Shown: piece after piece, positions 18,240 through 26,999 of the stretch
Numbering within the stretch: the first letter of the stretch is position 1
Layout: each line of letters begins with the position of its first letter
Assembly: GCF_000205025.1 (NCBI RefSeq)
Contig: NZ_GL883687.1
Span: 112,640 to 176,639, forward strand
Reading direction: 5' to 3'
Length of the DNA: 64,000 bases
Origin: Parasutterella excrementihominis YIT 11859
GTDB lineage: Bacteria > Pseudomonadota > Gammaproteobacteria > Burkholderiales > Burkholderiaceae_F
Translations under genes and position numbers: made by a program
The notes under the pieces: model-generated
The model's database searches: none
What the model was told of the DNA's origin: nothing
The model's input: only the letters and a program-made list of their open reading frames with translations

Positions 18240-19183
18240 TGATGTCGGATTCACAAGCCATTTTGCTGCTGGGGCCGACCGCTAGCGGAAAGACGGCACT
18301 GGCGCTTCGCTTAGCCGAGGAAATTCCCAGTGAGATTATTTCAATTGATTCCGCCTTGGTCTATCGACATATGGACATCGGTACAGCCAAACCGACAAAA
18401 GAAGAAATGGCCGCAGTTCCGCATCATCTCATCGACATTATCGAACCGACGGAGAGTTACTCTGCTGCAGATTTTGCACAGGACTGCGTACGACTTGTTG
18501 CAGAAATACGAAATCGCGGAAAAGTGCCTCTGATTGTAGGAGGAACCATGCTTTACGCAAAAGCCGTCCGAGAAGGCCTTTCTCCGCTGCCGGCAACCGA
18601 TCCGGCGGTGCGTGAAAAGATCGGCGCAGAGCTGAATGAAAAAGGCCTCCCCGCACTTTATGAAAGATTGAGGTCGGTCGATCCTAAGACCGCGGATCGA
18701 CTGGCGCCGGCGGATACTCAGCGCATTACAAGAGCGCTGGAAGTTTTTGAGATGACGGGCAAACCGATTTCGGAACTTACGGCTCAGAAAGGAGAGCCGC
18801 TCCTGAAACTTAGCTCTTATGCATTGCTTCCTCCGGATCGAGCGGCGCTTCACGCAAGGATCGCAGAACGATTTGAGCTGATGATTAAAAACGGCTTTTT
18901 AGACGAAGTGAAAAAGCTGATGGCAATGCCCGGCATGCATGCGGATCTTCCGAGCATGCGTTCCGTCGGGTATCGCCAGGCGTGGAATTATCTGTCTGGT
19001 TTGACGACGTTTGATGCGTTCAAAGAAGCCGGAATCGCTGCAACCCGACAGCTTGCAAAGCGTCAAATGACATGGATGCGCTCCATGCAGGGCACACTGC
19101 TGCTCAATCCTGATGAAAAGGTTGCCTCTTTAGCCGTGCTTAAAAAAGAAGCCGAACAAATTTTGTCCGGCTTGCAGCAATAA
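18239..19183 (+). CDS. miaA: tRNA dimethylallyltransferase MiaA
   Basis: The 314-residue protein has the P-loop GPTASGKT near the N terminus, [18 protein letters not shown], a [10 protein letters not shown] motif, and the C-terminal tRNA-recognition part with [14 protein letters not shown]. It adds a dimethylallyl group to N6 of A37 in tRNAs reading UNN codons. The start is ambiguous among GTG 18236, ATG 18239 and ATG 18242; I use 18239, which overlaps the mutL stop as TGATG and lies after AGAGG. The mutL-miaA order is common in proteobacteria. Confidence 0.95.
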   Translation: MMSDSQAILLLGPTASGKTALALRLAEEIPSEIISIDSALVYRHMDIGTAKPTKEEMAAVPHHLIDIIEPTESYSAADFAQDCVRLVAEIRNRGKVPLIVGGTMLYAKAVREGLSPLPATDPAVREKIGAELNEKGLPALYERLRSVDPKTADRLAPADTQRITRALEVFEMTGKPISELTAQKGEPLLKLSSYALLPPDRAALHARIAERFELMIKNGFLDEVKKLMAMPGMHADLPSMRSVGYRQAWNYLSGLTTFDAFKEAGIAATRQLAKRQMTWMRSMQGTLLLNPDEKVASLAVLKKEAEQILSGLQQ

Positions 19184-19194
19184 TTTTTGAGTTC

Positions 19195-19707
19195 TTAGAA
19201 CTTCGGGAAGAGCTTGTCTTCTTTAGAAGAAAGTCCTTTCAGTAAGGCTAAGCCGCCTGTTCCGTGCCTGCCGAGGACGGAAACATTTGCGAGATGTTTG
19301 CCGTTGCCTGAGATGAACACAATGGCATGCATCTTGTTATTGGCGCTGACGTAAGCGAAACGATAAGCATTCTGCCCAGGAATCTGAACCGGATTGCCGA
19401 TCACTCTCATTCCCTGCTGCTTGTAGTTATTTGCCATGATCTGAGCAGCTTCTTTTGGAGCTTTATCCGAAGGAATGACGGTAATGAGCACGCCTTCACC
19501 GGCCTTGCGGCTGGCAAAAAGTGTCGCGAAAGTATTCGGAGGAACCGAGCCCGGCTGCATTCTCTGCTGAGCCCAGTCTCCGGTCAGCGGTAAAGAGAAG
19601 TAGGGGCAGGTGAAATCAGCCGCAGCTGCAGGAAGGCAGAAAAAGGCTGCACAGGCGGCAACGGCTGAAGTGAATGCAAAAAATTTTCTTCTTAGCACGA
19701 TGAACAT
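19195..19707 (-). CDS. Secreted protein of unknown function
   Basis: I do not recognise this protein of about 170 residues. It opens with a classical Sec signal (FFAFTSAVAACAAFFCLPAAAAD). The mature part is small and basic, with FTCPYFSLPLTGDW, VLITVIPSDKAPKEAAQIMANNYKQQGM and YRFAYVSANNKMHAIVFISGNGK, which resembles a compact alpha/beta periplasmic domain. The start could be ATG 19707, but AAGG then abuts the codon; GTG 19698 three codons on has the same AAGG at normal spacing. The gene converges on miaA. The AGCS gene lies upstream in the same direction, but a terminator separates the two. Confidence 0.7.
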   Translation of the reverse strand: MFIVLRRKFFAFTSAVAACAAFFCLPAAAADFTCPYFSLPLTGDWAQQRMQPGSVPPNTFATLFASRKAGEGVLITVIPSDKAPKEAAQIMANNYKQQGMRVIGNPVQIPGQNAYRFAYVSANNKMHAIVFISGNGKHLANVSVLGRHGTGGLALLKGLSSKEDKLFPKF

Positions 19708-19763
19708 CCTTGATATTGTTTGTAACAATTTATTTCTTATTGTAATTCGTTTGATATGAAAAA

Positions 19764-19786
19764 AGCGCCGGATGACCGACGCTTTT
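19764..19786 (-). terminator. Terminator after the AGCS symporter gene
   Basis: AAAAGCG-CGG and CCG-CGCTTTT arms pair with one mismatch around a short loop. On the minus strand the stem is followed by a T-rich tail (TTTTTTCAT). It ends the transcript of the symporter gene at 19807. Confidence 0.85.
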
Positions 19787-19806
19787 AGAGCAAACACTCA
19801 AATGAG

Positions 19807-21330
19807 CTAATTACCTGATGCCACGTTCAAAACATTGCCTTCCAAGTCTTGTCGAGAGCCGCTGTTGAGTTTTGCGCGTTCCTTGTCGCGAATTTCTTCA
19901 GCACGTTCACCGACCCAGTAGTTGGCGTTCTTGATGCCGAGTTTTTCCGGATGGAAAACCGGGTCAAGGCCGATAGCAAGCTGCTTTTCGTAGTCGCGCA
20001 AGCAGAGGAAGGCTTTCTTGTTCAGCAGCAAAATGGCGATGATGTTGAGCCAAGCCATCAGACCGACGCCGATGTCGCCCACAGCCCATGCTAGGTCGGC
20101 TGTTTTAACAGCGCCGAAGATGCAGGAGCCCATGACAAACAGCTTGAGGATAAAGAATAAGAACGGACGATGCAGTTTTCTATTGATGTAGGAAACGTTG
20201 GTTTCTGAAATGTAGTAATAAGAAAGGATCGTCGTGAAGGCAAAGAAGAACAGAGCGATGGCAACGAATGCCTGTCCGAATCCTGGCATTAAGCCTTCAA
20301 CAGCGGCCTGGGTGTAAGCAGGACCTGTAGCGACATCTTTCAGACCAATGAACATCGGGGCATTGTCAGGACCGACAACGTTATAGCTTCCGGTGATGAG
20401 GATCATGAAAGCGGTGGCAGAGCAAACGAGCAGCGTGTCAACGTAGACGGAGAAGGCCTGAACCAAACCTTGTTTTGCCGGATGGCTGACAGAAGCTGCG
20501 GAAGAAGCGTGAGGACCGGTACCTTGGCCTGCTTCGTTAGAGTAGATGCCGCGTTTGACACCCCAGGAGACAGCCAGACCGATGATGGCGCCGAAAGCGG
20601 CGTCAACACCGAAGGCGCTCTTGACGATGAGGACGAGGACGTCGTCCAGCAGATCAACGTGCATGAACACGATCACCAAAGAGAAGATCACATAGGCTTG
20701 GGCCATGAACGGGACGACGAGCGTCGTGAAGGCTGCGATTCTCTTTAAGCCGCCGAACACAATGAAGGAGAGCAGAGCAGCGATGAAGCCGGCGGAAATT
20801 GCTGGAGCGATGCCGAAGGCGTTTTCCATAGAGGTGGCAATGGCGTTTGCCTGCACACCGGGAAGGAAAAGACCGCAGGAGAAGATGGTGACGATGGCAA
20901 AGAGCCAGGCGAACCATTTGACACCCAAGCCGCGTTCAATGTAGAAAGCAGGGCCGCCGCGGTATTCGCCGTTGATTTTTTCTTTATAGACCTGGCCGAG
21001 TGTGGATTCGACGAAAGCAGAAGAGGCGCCGAGGAATGCAACCATCCACATCCAGAAGATGGCGCCGGGACCGCCGAAAGTAATTGCAGTTGCCACACCG
21101 GCGATGTTGCCGGTACCGACACGACCTGCAAGAGTCATAGACAAGGCTTGAAAAGAGGAAACACCGGTGACGTTGTCTTTCGGCTGAAAGAGCAGCTGCC
21201 ACATATGTTTAAGGTGTCTGAGCTGTAAGAAACCGCCGCGCAGAGAAAGGAAAAGACCGGCGCCGAGGCAAAGGTAAACCAATGCCGGTGACCAGACAAT
21301 TCCGTTGACGGTATTAATAAATGATTCCAT
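19807..21330 (-). CDS. Alanine/glycine:cation symporter (AGCS family)
   Basis: The 507-residue protein has about ten membrane helices and clear AGCS blocks: SMTLAGRVGTGNIAGVATAITFGGPGAIFWMW near residue 65, GGPAFYIERGLG near 125, GLAVSWGVKRGIYSNEAGQGTGPHASSAA in the middle, and YYYISETNVSYINR later. Such proteins import alanine, glycine or D-alanine with sodium or protons. A weak ribosome site (GGCCAA) precedes the ATG. It is separated from the M20 peptidase gene by a terminator but lies in the same amino-acid catabolic neighbourhood. Confidence 0.93.
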   Translation of the reverse strand: MESFINTVNGIVWSPALVYLCLGAGLFLSLRGGFLQLRHLKHMWQLLFQPKDNVTGVSSFQALSMTLAGRVGTGNIAGVATAITFGGPGAIFWMWMVAFLGASSAFVESTLGQVYKEKINGEYRGGPAFYIERGLGVKWFAWLFAIVTIFSCGLFLPGVQANAIATSMENAFGIAPAISAGFIAALLSFIVFGGLKRIAAFTTLVVPFMAQAYVIFSLVIVFMHVDLLDDVLVLIVKSAFGVDAAFGAIIGLAVSWGVKRGIYSNEAGQGTGPHASSAASVSHPAKQGLVQAFSVYVDTLLVCSATAFMILITGSYNVVGPDNAPMFIGLKDVATGPAYTQAAVEGLMPGFGQAFVAIALFFFAFTTILSYYYISETNVSYINRKLHRPFLFFILKLFVMGSCIFGAVKTADLAWAVGDIGVGLMAWLNIIAILLLNKKAFLCLRDYEKQLAIGLDPVFHPEKLGIKNANYWVGERAEEIRDKERAKLNSGSRQDLEGNVLNVASGN

Positions 21331-21491
21331 TTGGCCAAACTCCGAAGGCTTTAAAGTTATTTCTAAAAAATAAGGTACCGCAAATTAAATCAAGTTCACG
21401 ATACAAAAATTAGTTTTTTTTTAGTTTTGCAAATAAAAATCCCGAAAAAAACTCGATTTTCTCGGTTTTTTGCGTTATAGGGACAAAACAA

Positions 21492-21511
21492 AAGCCGGGC
21501 GGACCCGGCTT
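21492..21511 (-). terminator. Terminator after the M20 peptidase gene
   Basis: Perfect arms AAGCCGGG and CCCGGCTT with a four-base loop, followed on the minus strand by TTGTTTTG. Confidence 0.85.
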
Positions 21512-21556
21512 CGGTCAAGAGCTGAATTGGATTCAGCTTCGAAATGTTATAACAAA

Positions 21557-22825
21557 TTAATGCTGCACCTTCTCAAGGATCGGTTCAGAAACACCCTTCA
21601 TGCCGACCAGAGTGAGGGCTGTGAGAAAGGCGACCTGAGGTCCTTGGAAAGCGTCTTTGGCGTTCCAACGCTCGGATAAAGCGTGGTTGTTTTCTTCCGT
21701 GCCGCCGGCGCCGAGCGTTGTAGCAGGCAGACCGTAGAACAAAGGCACGTTCTGGTCGGTTGCGGCCAGAGTGTACTTGTCCAGAGAAATGCCTAAAGAC
21801 AAGAGAGAGCCGTAAGCAGCCTGAATGACGGAAGCGTCATCAGCGTTCATGCCGGCAGGACGGTCTCCGATTTGTTCGATCTTCAAAGAGACCATGCCGT
21901 CGCCTTCGAGGCCCCAGCGCATGTTTTCTTCGTCGCAGGCGGCTTCGATAGTTTCAAGAACGGTCTTAACGAAAGCTTCGAGTGCAGGCTGATTGAAGCT
22001 TCGGATATCAAGTTCGGCTTCAGCGCGTGCAGCAATGGCGTTTACGCTGGTACCGCCTTTGATCACACCGAAGTTGAAAGTGCATTTCGGATCGGTCGGA
22101 ACCTTGAGTTCGTCAACACGGACGATGGCGCGGGACAGGCCGTGAATAGCAGAACCGACAATGCCGAATTTGTGGAGGCTGTGTCCGCCGGGGCCTTCGA
22201 AAATAATGCGGAAGCGCTTGCAGCCGACAGCACCGCGCAGAATGCGGTGAACATTGGCGGAGTCGATGGCGATCATGCCGTCATAGTCATTCTTTTCTTT
22301 GAAGAGCGCTTTGCAGCCGCGTAAGTCGCCGTTGCCTTCTTCACCCAATGTTCCGACGAAGACGATGTCGCCGACGGTTTCAATGTTGTTTTCGTTCAGG
22401 CAGCGGATAACCTGCAGCATGGAGGCCAAGCCGGCAGCGTCATCGGAGATGCCGGGAGCGCTGTAGACGTCGCCGTCTCTGTGAACTTTGCAGTCAGTAC
22501 CGGCCGGGAACACGGTGTCGATGTGAGCGCCGACGACGAGTGTGGGACCGTTGCCGGTGCCTTTTCTGCGGCCGATAACATTGCCGATGGCGTCCTGTTT
22601 GACATCGGTCAAACCGTACTGTTTGAACATACCGAGGAGAACCTTGGCTCTTTCTTCTTCATGGAAGGGAGGAGCCGGAGTTTCGGTCAGAATGATTTGG
22701 TCGGCAATGCGCTTTTCCTGCTGTTTGACGGCCAGTTCGAGGGCAGCCTCGACCTGGACATTGGAGCGCAGAGTCTTGATGATGTCTTGAGTTTTTTCTG
22801 TGCAGACGGGACGCGGATCGGTCAT
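21557..22825 (-). CDS. M20 family metallopeptidase
   Basis: The 422-residue enzyme has the M20 two-zinc site: His101 and Asp103 in GAHIDTVFP, the bridging Asp in GISDDAAG (about 126-132) and the catalytic GEEGNGDL (Glu162/Glu163). A dimerisation domain with GPGGHSLHKFG follows. It looks closest to PepT-like aminotripeptidases and M20 amidases, and no signal peptide is present, so it probably works in the cytoplasm. AAAGGAAAGAT precedes the ATG. Its neighbours (amidohydrolase, asparaginase, DcuC) suggest a role in breaking down peptides or N-acylated amino acids; the substrate is unknown. Confidence 0.88.
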   Translation of the reverse strand: MTDPRPVCTEKTQDIIKTLRSNVQVEAALELAVKQQEKRIADQIILTETPAPPFHEEERAKVLLGMFKQYGLTDVKQDAIGNVIGRRKGTGNGPTLVVGAHIDTVFPAGTDCKVHRDGDVYSAPGISDDAAGLASMLQVIRCLNENNIETVGDIVFVGTLGEEGNGDLRGCKALFKEKNDYDGMIAIDSANVHRILRGAVGCKRFRIIFEGPGGHSLHKFGIVGSAIHGLSRAIVRVDELKVPTDPKCTFNFGVIKGGTSVNAIAARAEAELDIRSFNQPALEAFVKTVLETIEAACDEENMRWGLEGDGMVSLKIEQIGDRPAGMNADDASVIQAAYGSLLSLGISLDKYTLAATDQNVPLFYGLPATTLGAGGTEENNHALSERWNAKDAFQGPQVAFLTALTLVGMKGVSEPILEKVQH

Positions 22826-23006
22826 ATCTTTCCTTTGAGGTTGTTCGATAAAAAGCAGGGTGCCTTAGTTCACCCTTAACCTTTGATTGTTTCAGAAAGT
22901 TGCAATTGTGGGAAGGTGGGGAAACGACAATAGATAAATCACGGAAAATTCTTTGGTAATTAAGAAGCTCTCAGTTAACAGCACCCGTCCGGACAACAAA
23001 GAAAAA

Positions 23007-23033
23007 GAGCGGACTCCTTTCGGCGCCCCGCTC
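23007..23033 (-). terminator. Terminator after the amidohydrolase gene
   Basis: GAGCGG and CCGCTC arms, with an inner GGA/TCC stack, are followed on the minus strand by TTTTTCTTTG. Confidence 0.7.
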
Positions 23034-23057
23034 GGTCGGTATTACAGGCAAGAAGTT

Positions 23058-24464
23058 TTAGAGGGCTGTGATGCGTTCGATCTGCTTGCCGGGATCAACC
23101 ACAATTGCCTTCATGCCGCGTTTTTCAATGGCGTCTTTGCCGTGTTCGGTACAGATGACGGTTGCGCCCTTAGAAACCAATTCTCCGTTGAAGAGAACTT
23201 TGCGGCCTTCGATGAAGGAAGCCACAGGCATCTGAGTAGCGTAGTCGTAAACAGTGATATCTGCGTCTGCGCCGACGGAGAGGTGACCCTTGTTTGCCAA
23301 ACGGAGCATACGGGCCGGGTTCAAAGAGGTCTTCTGTGCAAATTCGCTGAGACTCAAGATGTCCAGTTTTACGAGAGACAGTCCTTGAGAAAGGATGACG
23401 TTGCGGGGGATGCATCCGCCGTCGGTGGAAATTGCGTCAACGACGAAGGAGCCGTCATCGCGTTTGGCCTGAGCCAAGGCGATACGAGGCAGCGGAGGAT
23501 TGATGTTGAAGCTTCCGCCGACGTTCGTGTCAGCAGCTTCCCAGCGGCGAAGGGCTTCTTCACCGGTCATCAGATCAGAATAACCGCCGGCATCGTAAAC
23601 TACGAAGGCCTTGCCGGCTAACAACGCAGCTCTCACACCGTCTTTGTCTTCGGTAAAGCCGAAAGCTCTAAGGCAGTTCCCCGTCACCTTGGACTGAATC
23701 TTGCCGTCCTTGTCGCATGTCAGACGTGTACCGTTCTTCGGAGAGACATAGCTTTCGCAGAAGATGTTGGGATTGGCTTTGAGCAAATCGATCGCAATGG
23801 CCGTTTCTTCCATAGCGTCTTTGATGGCGCCGCGGCAGTAGGCGTTGATGTGGGCTAAATGCATCGGATAGCCGTCAGCCATCTTCACGGCTTCAATCAT
23901 GCCGTTGATGTTGGAGCCGTTCTTAGTCGTTCCTGCATGCCAGGCAACGTAAGCTCTGCGTTCCAAGGCGGTGCGGATGAGCAGAGAAGAGACTTCGGGT
24001 TCAAGCGGATAGTGGCCGCCGAGGAGTTTGACACCGAGCGCGCCTTCTTCCAGGGATTTGTCGATCAAGTCGATCATTTCCTGCTGGGAAGGGTTGGCAT
24101 CCTTGAAGGTGAAGGGAGGAGAGGCGAACTGGAGGATCGCCATGTTAATGCCGACGCCGTATTTAGGAACGTTGTCAAGAATGTTCTCCAGAGGACCGGC
24201 CATATCCAGGCAAGTCGTGACACCGTTCATTGCCAGCATTCTCGGGCCGAAGGGAGAGCCCCACATTTCGCCGAGGTGAACGTGGCTGTCAATAATGCCG
24301 GGCTGAAGAGTTTTGCCGGTAAAGTCGATGACTTCTTTAGCTTCTTCCGTGATGTCGCGCTGGACTTTGGCAATTTTGCTGTCCTGGATGGCGACATCGG
24401 CAACGCCGTTAACAGAATTCAGCGGATCGACGACCCAAGCATTCTTGAGAAGTAAGTCGTACAT
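23058..24464 (-). CDS. Amidohydrolase family protein (dihydroorotase/D-aminoacylase-like)
   Basis: The 468-residue protein has an amidohydrolase TIM barrel: His61 and His63 in DSHVHLGEMWG, Lys156 in GALGVKLLGGH as a possible carboxylated bridging lysine, His186 in AWHAGT, His212/His215 in MHLAHINAYC, and a catalytic-site candidate in AISTDGG. A C-terminal composite sheet ends with GADADITVYD. The layout fits cytosolic imidase, hydantoinase or N-acyl-D-amino acid deacylase relatives, and I cannot choose between them. AAGGAGAAAAC precedes the ATG. It follows the asparaginase gene by 34 bases and is very probably co-transcribed with it. Confidence 0.82.
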   Translation of the reverse strand: MYDLLLKNAWVVDPLNSVNGVADVAIQDSKIAKVQRDITEEAKEVIDFTGKTLQPGIIDSHVHLGEMWGSPFGPRMLAMNGVTTCLDMAGPLENILDNVPKYGVGINMAILQFASPPFTFKDANPSQQEMIDLIDKSLEEGALGVKLLGGHYPLEPEVSSLLIRTALERRAYVAWHAGTTKNGSNINGMIEAVKMADGYPMHLAHINAYCRGAIKDAMEETAIAIDLLKANPNIFCESYVSPKNGTRLTCDKDGKIQSKVTGNCLRAFGFTEDKDGVRAALLAGKAFVVYDAGGYSDLMTGEEALRRWEAADTNVGGSFNINPPLPRIALAQAKRDDGSFVVDAISTDGGCIPRNVILSQGLSLVKLDILSLSEFAQKTSLNPARMLRLANKGHLSVGADADITVYDYATQMPVASFIEGRKVLFNGELVSKGATVICTEHGKDAIEKRGMKAIVVDPGKQIERITAL

Positions 24465-24483
24465 GTTTTCTCCTTAGGATTAA

Positions 24484-24504
24484 TTGATCCAAGAAAGATC
24501 AATA
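24484..24504. other. Inverted repeat between the amidohydrolase and asparaginase genes
   Basis: ATTGATC and GATCAAT are perfect arms with a seven-base spacer at the asparaginase stop. They may form a small mRNA hairpin. The spacer is too long for a standard FNR box (four bases). Confidence 0.35.
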
Positions 24505-25494
24505 TGTTTTGAAGATCTCTTTAATTTTTTCTAGGTCAAGCCCGAACTTCTTTAGGCTTAACTGAAGCAGGATTCTTGCTTTTTGAGGATTTAAGGTTCC
24601 TGAGGGAATCATACCGTTGACTTGCCAGCGCGTCATCCCCTCCGTTACAGGGCCGCTTCCGGTACGACTGGAACGGACGCACACAACATCATGAGCTTTC
24701 TGAAGCACGGGTTCGAAAACCAAAGGAACCGAACCGTTGCCCGTGCAGCTCAAAACAATACCGTGGAAGCCCTTGTCAACGGCCGCCTCGAGCAAGTCCG
24801 GGTTTTGGTCGGCGCAGCAAAGAAGTGCACAGACTCTCGGATATTCGTCAGCGGTGTCTGTTTCTCCGACTTCGAAGCAGGACCGCAGTGTATGCGGCTT
24901 GACGGATTCGGTCAGGAAATCAATCTGATCCCCGATGATGTATCCGAGCGGGCCGCTGTTCGGAGACTTGAAGGTTTCTACGGCAACGGTGTTGGTTTTG
25001 ACGACGTCACGTGCTCCATGAATCGTGCCGTTAAGCGAAACGAGAACGCCTTTACCGGCCGCTTTAGGAGAACCCGCCAAACGGACGGCATTTAGAAGGT
25101 TTAAAGGACCGTCGGCGGAAACCGCTGTAGCCGGTTTCATGGAGCCGGTAAAGACAACAGGTTTCTCAGTCTTTAATGTCAGATTCGCAAAGAATGCGGT
25201 TTCTTCCATCGTGTCGGTGCCGTGTGTTACGACAAAACCGTCAAAGTTTTCCTTGGAAAGTTTGTTGATCAGACACACGAGCTCCAGCCAGTTGGAGAGC
25301 TTGATGTTGCTCGAACCGATATTGAAAACAGAGAAAGTAGCGATTTCAGCGATGTCATTAAGCTCAGGCAGAGCCGTCATAATTGTATGAATGTCGGCAT
25401 CCGTGATGCTGTAGCCCGTCATTTGCGTTGCATTTGCACCGCTGCTGACGATGGTGCCTCCGGTTCCGATGACGGCGATTTTCGTTTTTTTCAT
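24499..25494 (-). CDS. L-asparaginase, apparently cytoplasmic
   Basis: The 331-residue enzyme has both asparaginase threonine motifs: TGGTI at residues 11-15 (Thr14) and VVTHGTDTMEETA with Thr93 and Asp94. The VVFTGSMKPATAVSADGPLNLLNA block is typical. It hydrolyses asparagine to aspartate and ammonia. The VNGMIPSGTLNPQKARILLQLSL end resembles type II enzymes, but there is no signal peptide, so it probably acts in the cytoplasm. It stands between DcuC and an amidohydrolase gene. The aspartate formed could feed fumarate for respiration, but aspartase is not in the window. Confidence 0.92.
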   Translation of the reverse strand: MKKTKIAVIGTGGTIVSSGANATQMTGYSITDADIHTIMTALPELNDIAEIATFSVFNIGSSNIKLSNWLELVCLINKLSKENFDGFVVTHGTDTMEETAFFANLTLKTEKPVVFTGSMKPATAVSADGPLNLLNAVRLAGSPKAAGKGVLVSLNGTIHGARDVVKTNTVAVETFKSPNSGPLGYIIGDQIDFLTESVKPHTLRSCFEVGETDTADEYPRVCALLCCADQNPDLLEAAVDKGFHGIVLSCTGNGSVPLVFEPVLQKAHDVVCVRSSRTGSGPVTEGMTRWQVNGMIPSGTLNPQKARILLQLSLKKFGLDLEKIKEIFKTY

Positions 25495-25521
25495 AGCGGT
25501 CTCGTATGTCCGAAAAATAGA

Positions 25522-25547
25522 GCGCGGAAAGGAAGCCCTTCCCGCGC
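25522..25547 (-). terminator. Partial terminator between the dcuC-like and asparaginase genes
   Basis: GCGCGG/CCGCGC and AAGG/CCTT stack around one mismatch. On the minus strand TATTTTTCGG follows a few bases later. It probably reduces read-through from the transporter gene into the asparaginase gene. Confidence 0.6.
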
Positions 25548-25560
25548 CGGGGAGAGCTTC

Positions 25561-26829
25561 TTACCTCATAAAGATGGCAAGAAGAATAACTGCAACAACC
25601 ATCGGAAGGAAGGTTCTCTTTGCAACGTCAAAAGGATTGGCCTTAGCCAAGCCGGCAACAAGAATGGTGATGCCGGCAATCGGGGAAGCCGTGCGGCCGG
25701 CAGCGCCTGCTAAGAAAGCCAGAGAGCCGAGGCTGTGGATCTGCATACCGAATTCCTGAGCATGCGGAGTGACGGCACTGTTGAAGGCCATGGCGCCTGC
25801 GTCGCCGCTGCCCATCAGAACGGAGAGGACGAATGGTCCGATCGAGCCGCCCCACTGTGCAATTTCCTTGGACTGAACCATCAAAGCGATGAGGCCTTTA
25901 ATTAACCCGGAAGCGGTTAAGCCCGCAGCCAGCACGCCGGCGGCAATGATGATGCCCATGATGCTGCCGTAGGAGTCGCCCATACCTTTGAAGAACTGCT
26001 TGGAGAACTGCTGCGGGTCGCACATAGCAACGATCAGGCAGACAATCGTACCGATCAGCATGGCCGGTGCAACGCCCATCTTGACCGAGGGAATCCAGAA
26101 CGTGAATACGAGCATGAGGATGATCGGGATCAGCGGAACGAAAGCCTTGATGGGGCTCGGCTTAAAGGAGGACGTTTCTGCATCGGCGGCAGGGTTGGCT
26201 TCCGCCATTTTTTCGCCTTTGTTGTCGCCCAAAACCCAGCAGACAATGCACAGGCCGACGGCGCCGACCACACCGATCATCAGGGAATAGATGCCGTGAT
26301 AGCTGATCAGGTCCATGATGGACATATGAGCCATGTCGGAAACATAGGCGTTGTGAGACAAGCCCGGAGAAAGCAGAGAACCGGTGGTGCCCATCAGAAC
26401 GGCTGCTGCAGCGGCGGCCGGTTTGAAGCCTGCTCTAAGCAGCAGAGGAATCAAGGTCGTACCGACAACGGCGCCCACACCGGCAGCTGAGGGAATAGCG
26501 ATGTTGATCGCAAAGGTAAGCAGCGAGGTGATCGGAATCATCAGGATGCCGACGTTGCGGATCGGACGCGTCAGATAATGCACTAAGGAACGGTCGCACT
26601 CTGTATAGGTAACGCAATAGGCAAATCCGGTAGCCGAGCAGATGGCCGTGATCAAAGCACCGTTGGTCATGGTTTTGGCAAAGGCGTTTAAGCCGGCCAT
26701 TGGGGCGAGGGAAATACAGCAGAGAATGAAACCGCCTCCGAACAGCACCATACGGGTTTCGTACTGTTTGATCAGCATGTAGCACATGACGATCAGGACG
26801 AGGATGGCAATCCAGCCTGTGATTGGCAT
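25561..26829 (-). CDS. DcuC family C4-dicarboxylate transporter
   Basis: The 422-residue protein has about 12 hydrophobic segments and DcuC-like features: AMAGLNAFAKTM near the N terminus, AIPSAAGVGAVVGTTLIPLLLRAG, ATGSLLSPGLSHNAYVSD-like central sequence (MGTTGSLLSPGLSHNAYV), MGSGDAGAMAFNSAV and FLAGAAGRTASPIAGITILVAGLAK. DcuC proteins export succinate or exchange C4-dicarboxylates during anaerobic fumarate respiration. AGGAGAAAACT precedes the ATG. It heads the asparaginase/amidohydrolase group and follows a LysR gene, which may control it. Confidence 0.88.
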   Translation of the reverse strand: MPITGWIAILVLIVMCYMLIKQYETRMVLFGGGFILCCISLAPMAGLNAFAKTMTNGALITAICSATGFAYCVTYTECDRSLVHYLTRPIRNVGILMIPITSLLTFAINIAIPSAAGVGAVVGTTLIPLLLRAGFKPAAAAAAVLMGTTGSLLSPGLSHNAYVSDMAHMSIMDLISYHGIYSLMIGVVGAVGLCIVCWVLGDNKGEKMAEANPAADAETSSFKPSPIKAFVPLIPIILMLVFTFWIPSVKMGVAPAMLIGTIVCLIVAMCDPQQFSKQFFKGMGDSYGSIMGIIIAAGVLAAGLTASGLIKGLIALMVQSKEIAQWGGSIGPFVLSVLMGSGDAGAMAFNSAVTPHAQEFGMQIHSLGSLAFLAGAAGRTASPIAGITILVAGLAKANPFDVAKRTFLPMVVAVILLAIFMR

Positions 26830-26907
26830 AGTTTTCTCCTTTTTATGGGAATTTTGGTTGGAAACCTCTTTGTGGTTTGAGGCTATACCAATATTTTAGG
26901 ATCAGGC

Positions 26908-26922
26908 TTCGGAAACCGAAGA
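26908..26922. promoter_or_regulatory. Palindrome upstream of the dcuC-like gene
   Basis: CTTCGG and CCGAAG arms flank a three-base centre about 80 bases ahead of the transporter start. It could be a binding site for the adjacent LysR protein or a weak 3' hairpin of the LysR transcript. No T-run follows on the minus strand. Confidence 0.35.
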
Positions 26923-26999
26923 ATAAGATCTATGCCGCGTTGGAATACTTTATGATTTGTAATTGTCTTTTATTTGTATGAAATTAAAGGATAATTGCC

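Noticed and set aside
24484..24504. TTGATC...GATCAA considered as an FNR site near the asparaginase gene
   Set aside because: The spacing between TTGAT and ATCAA is nine bases rather than four, and the site is at a gene end, not a promoter.
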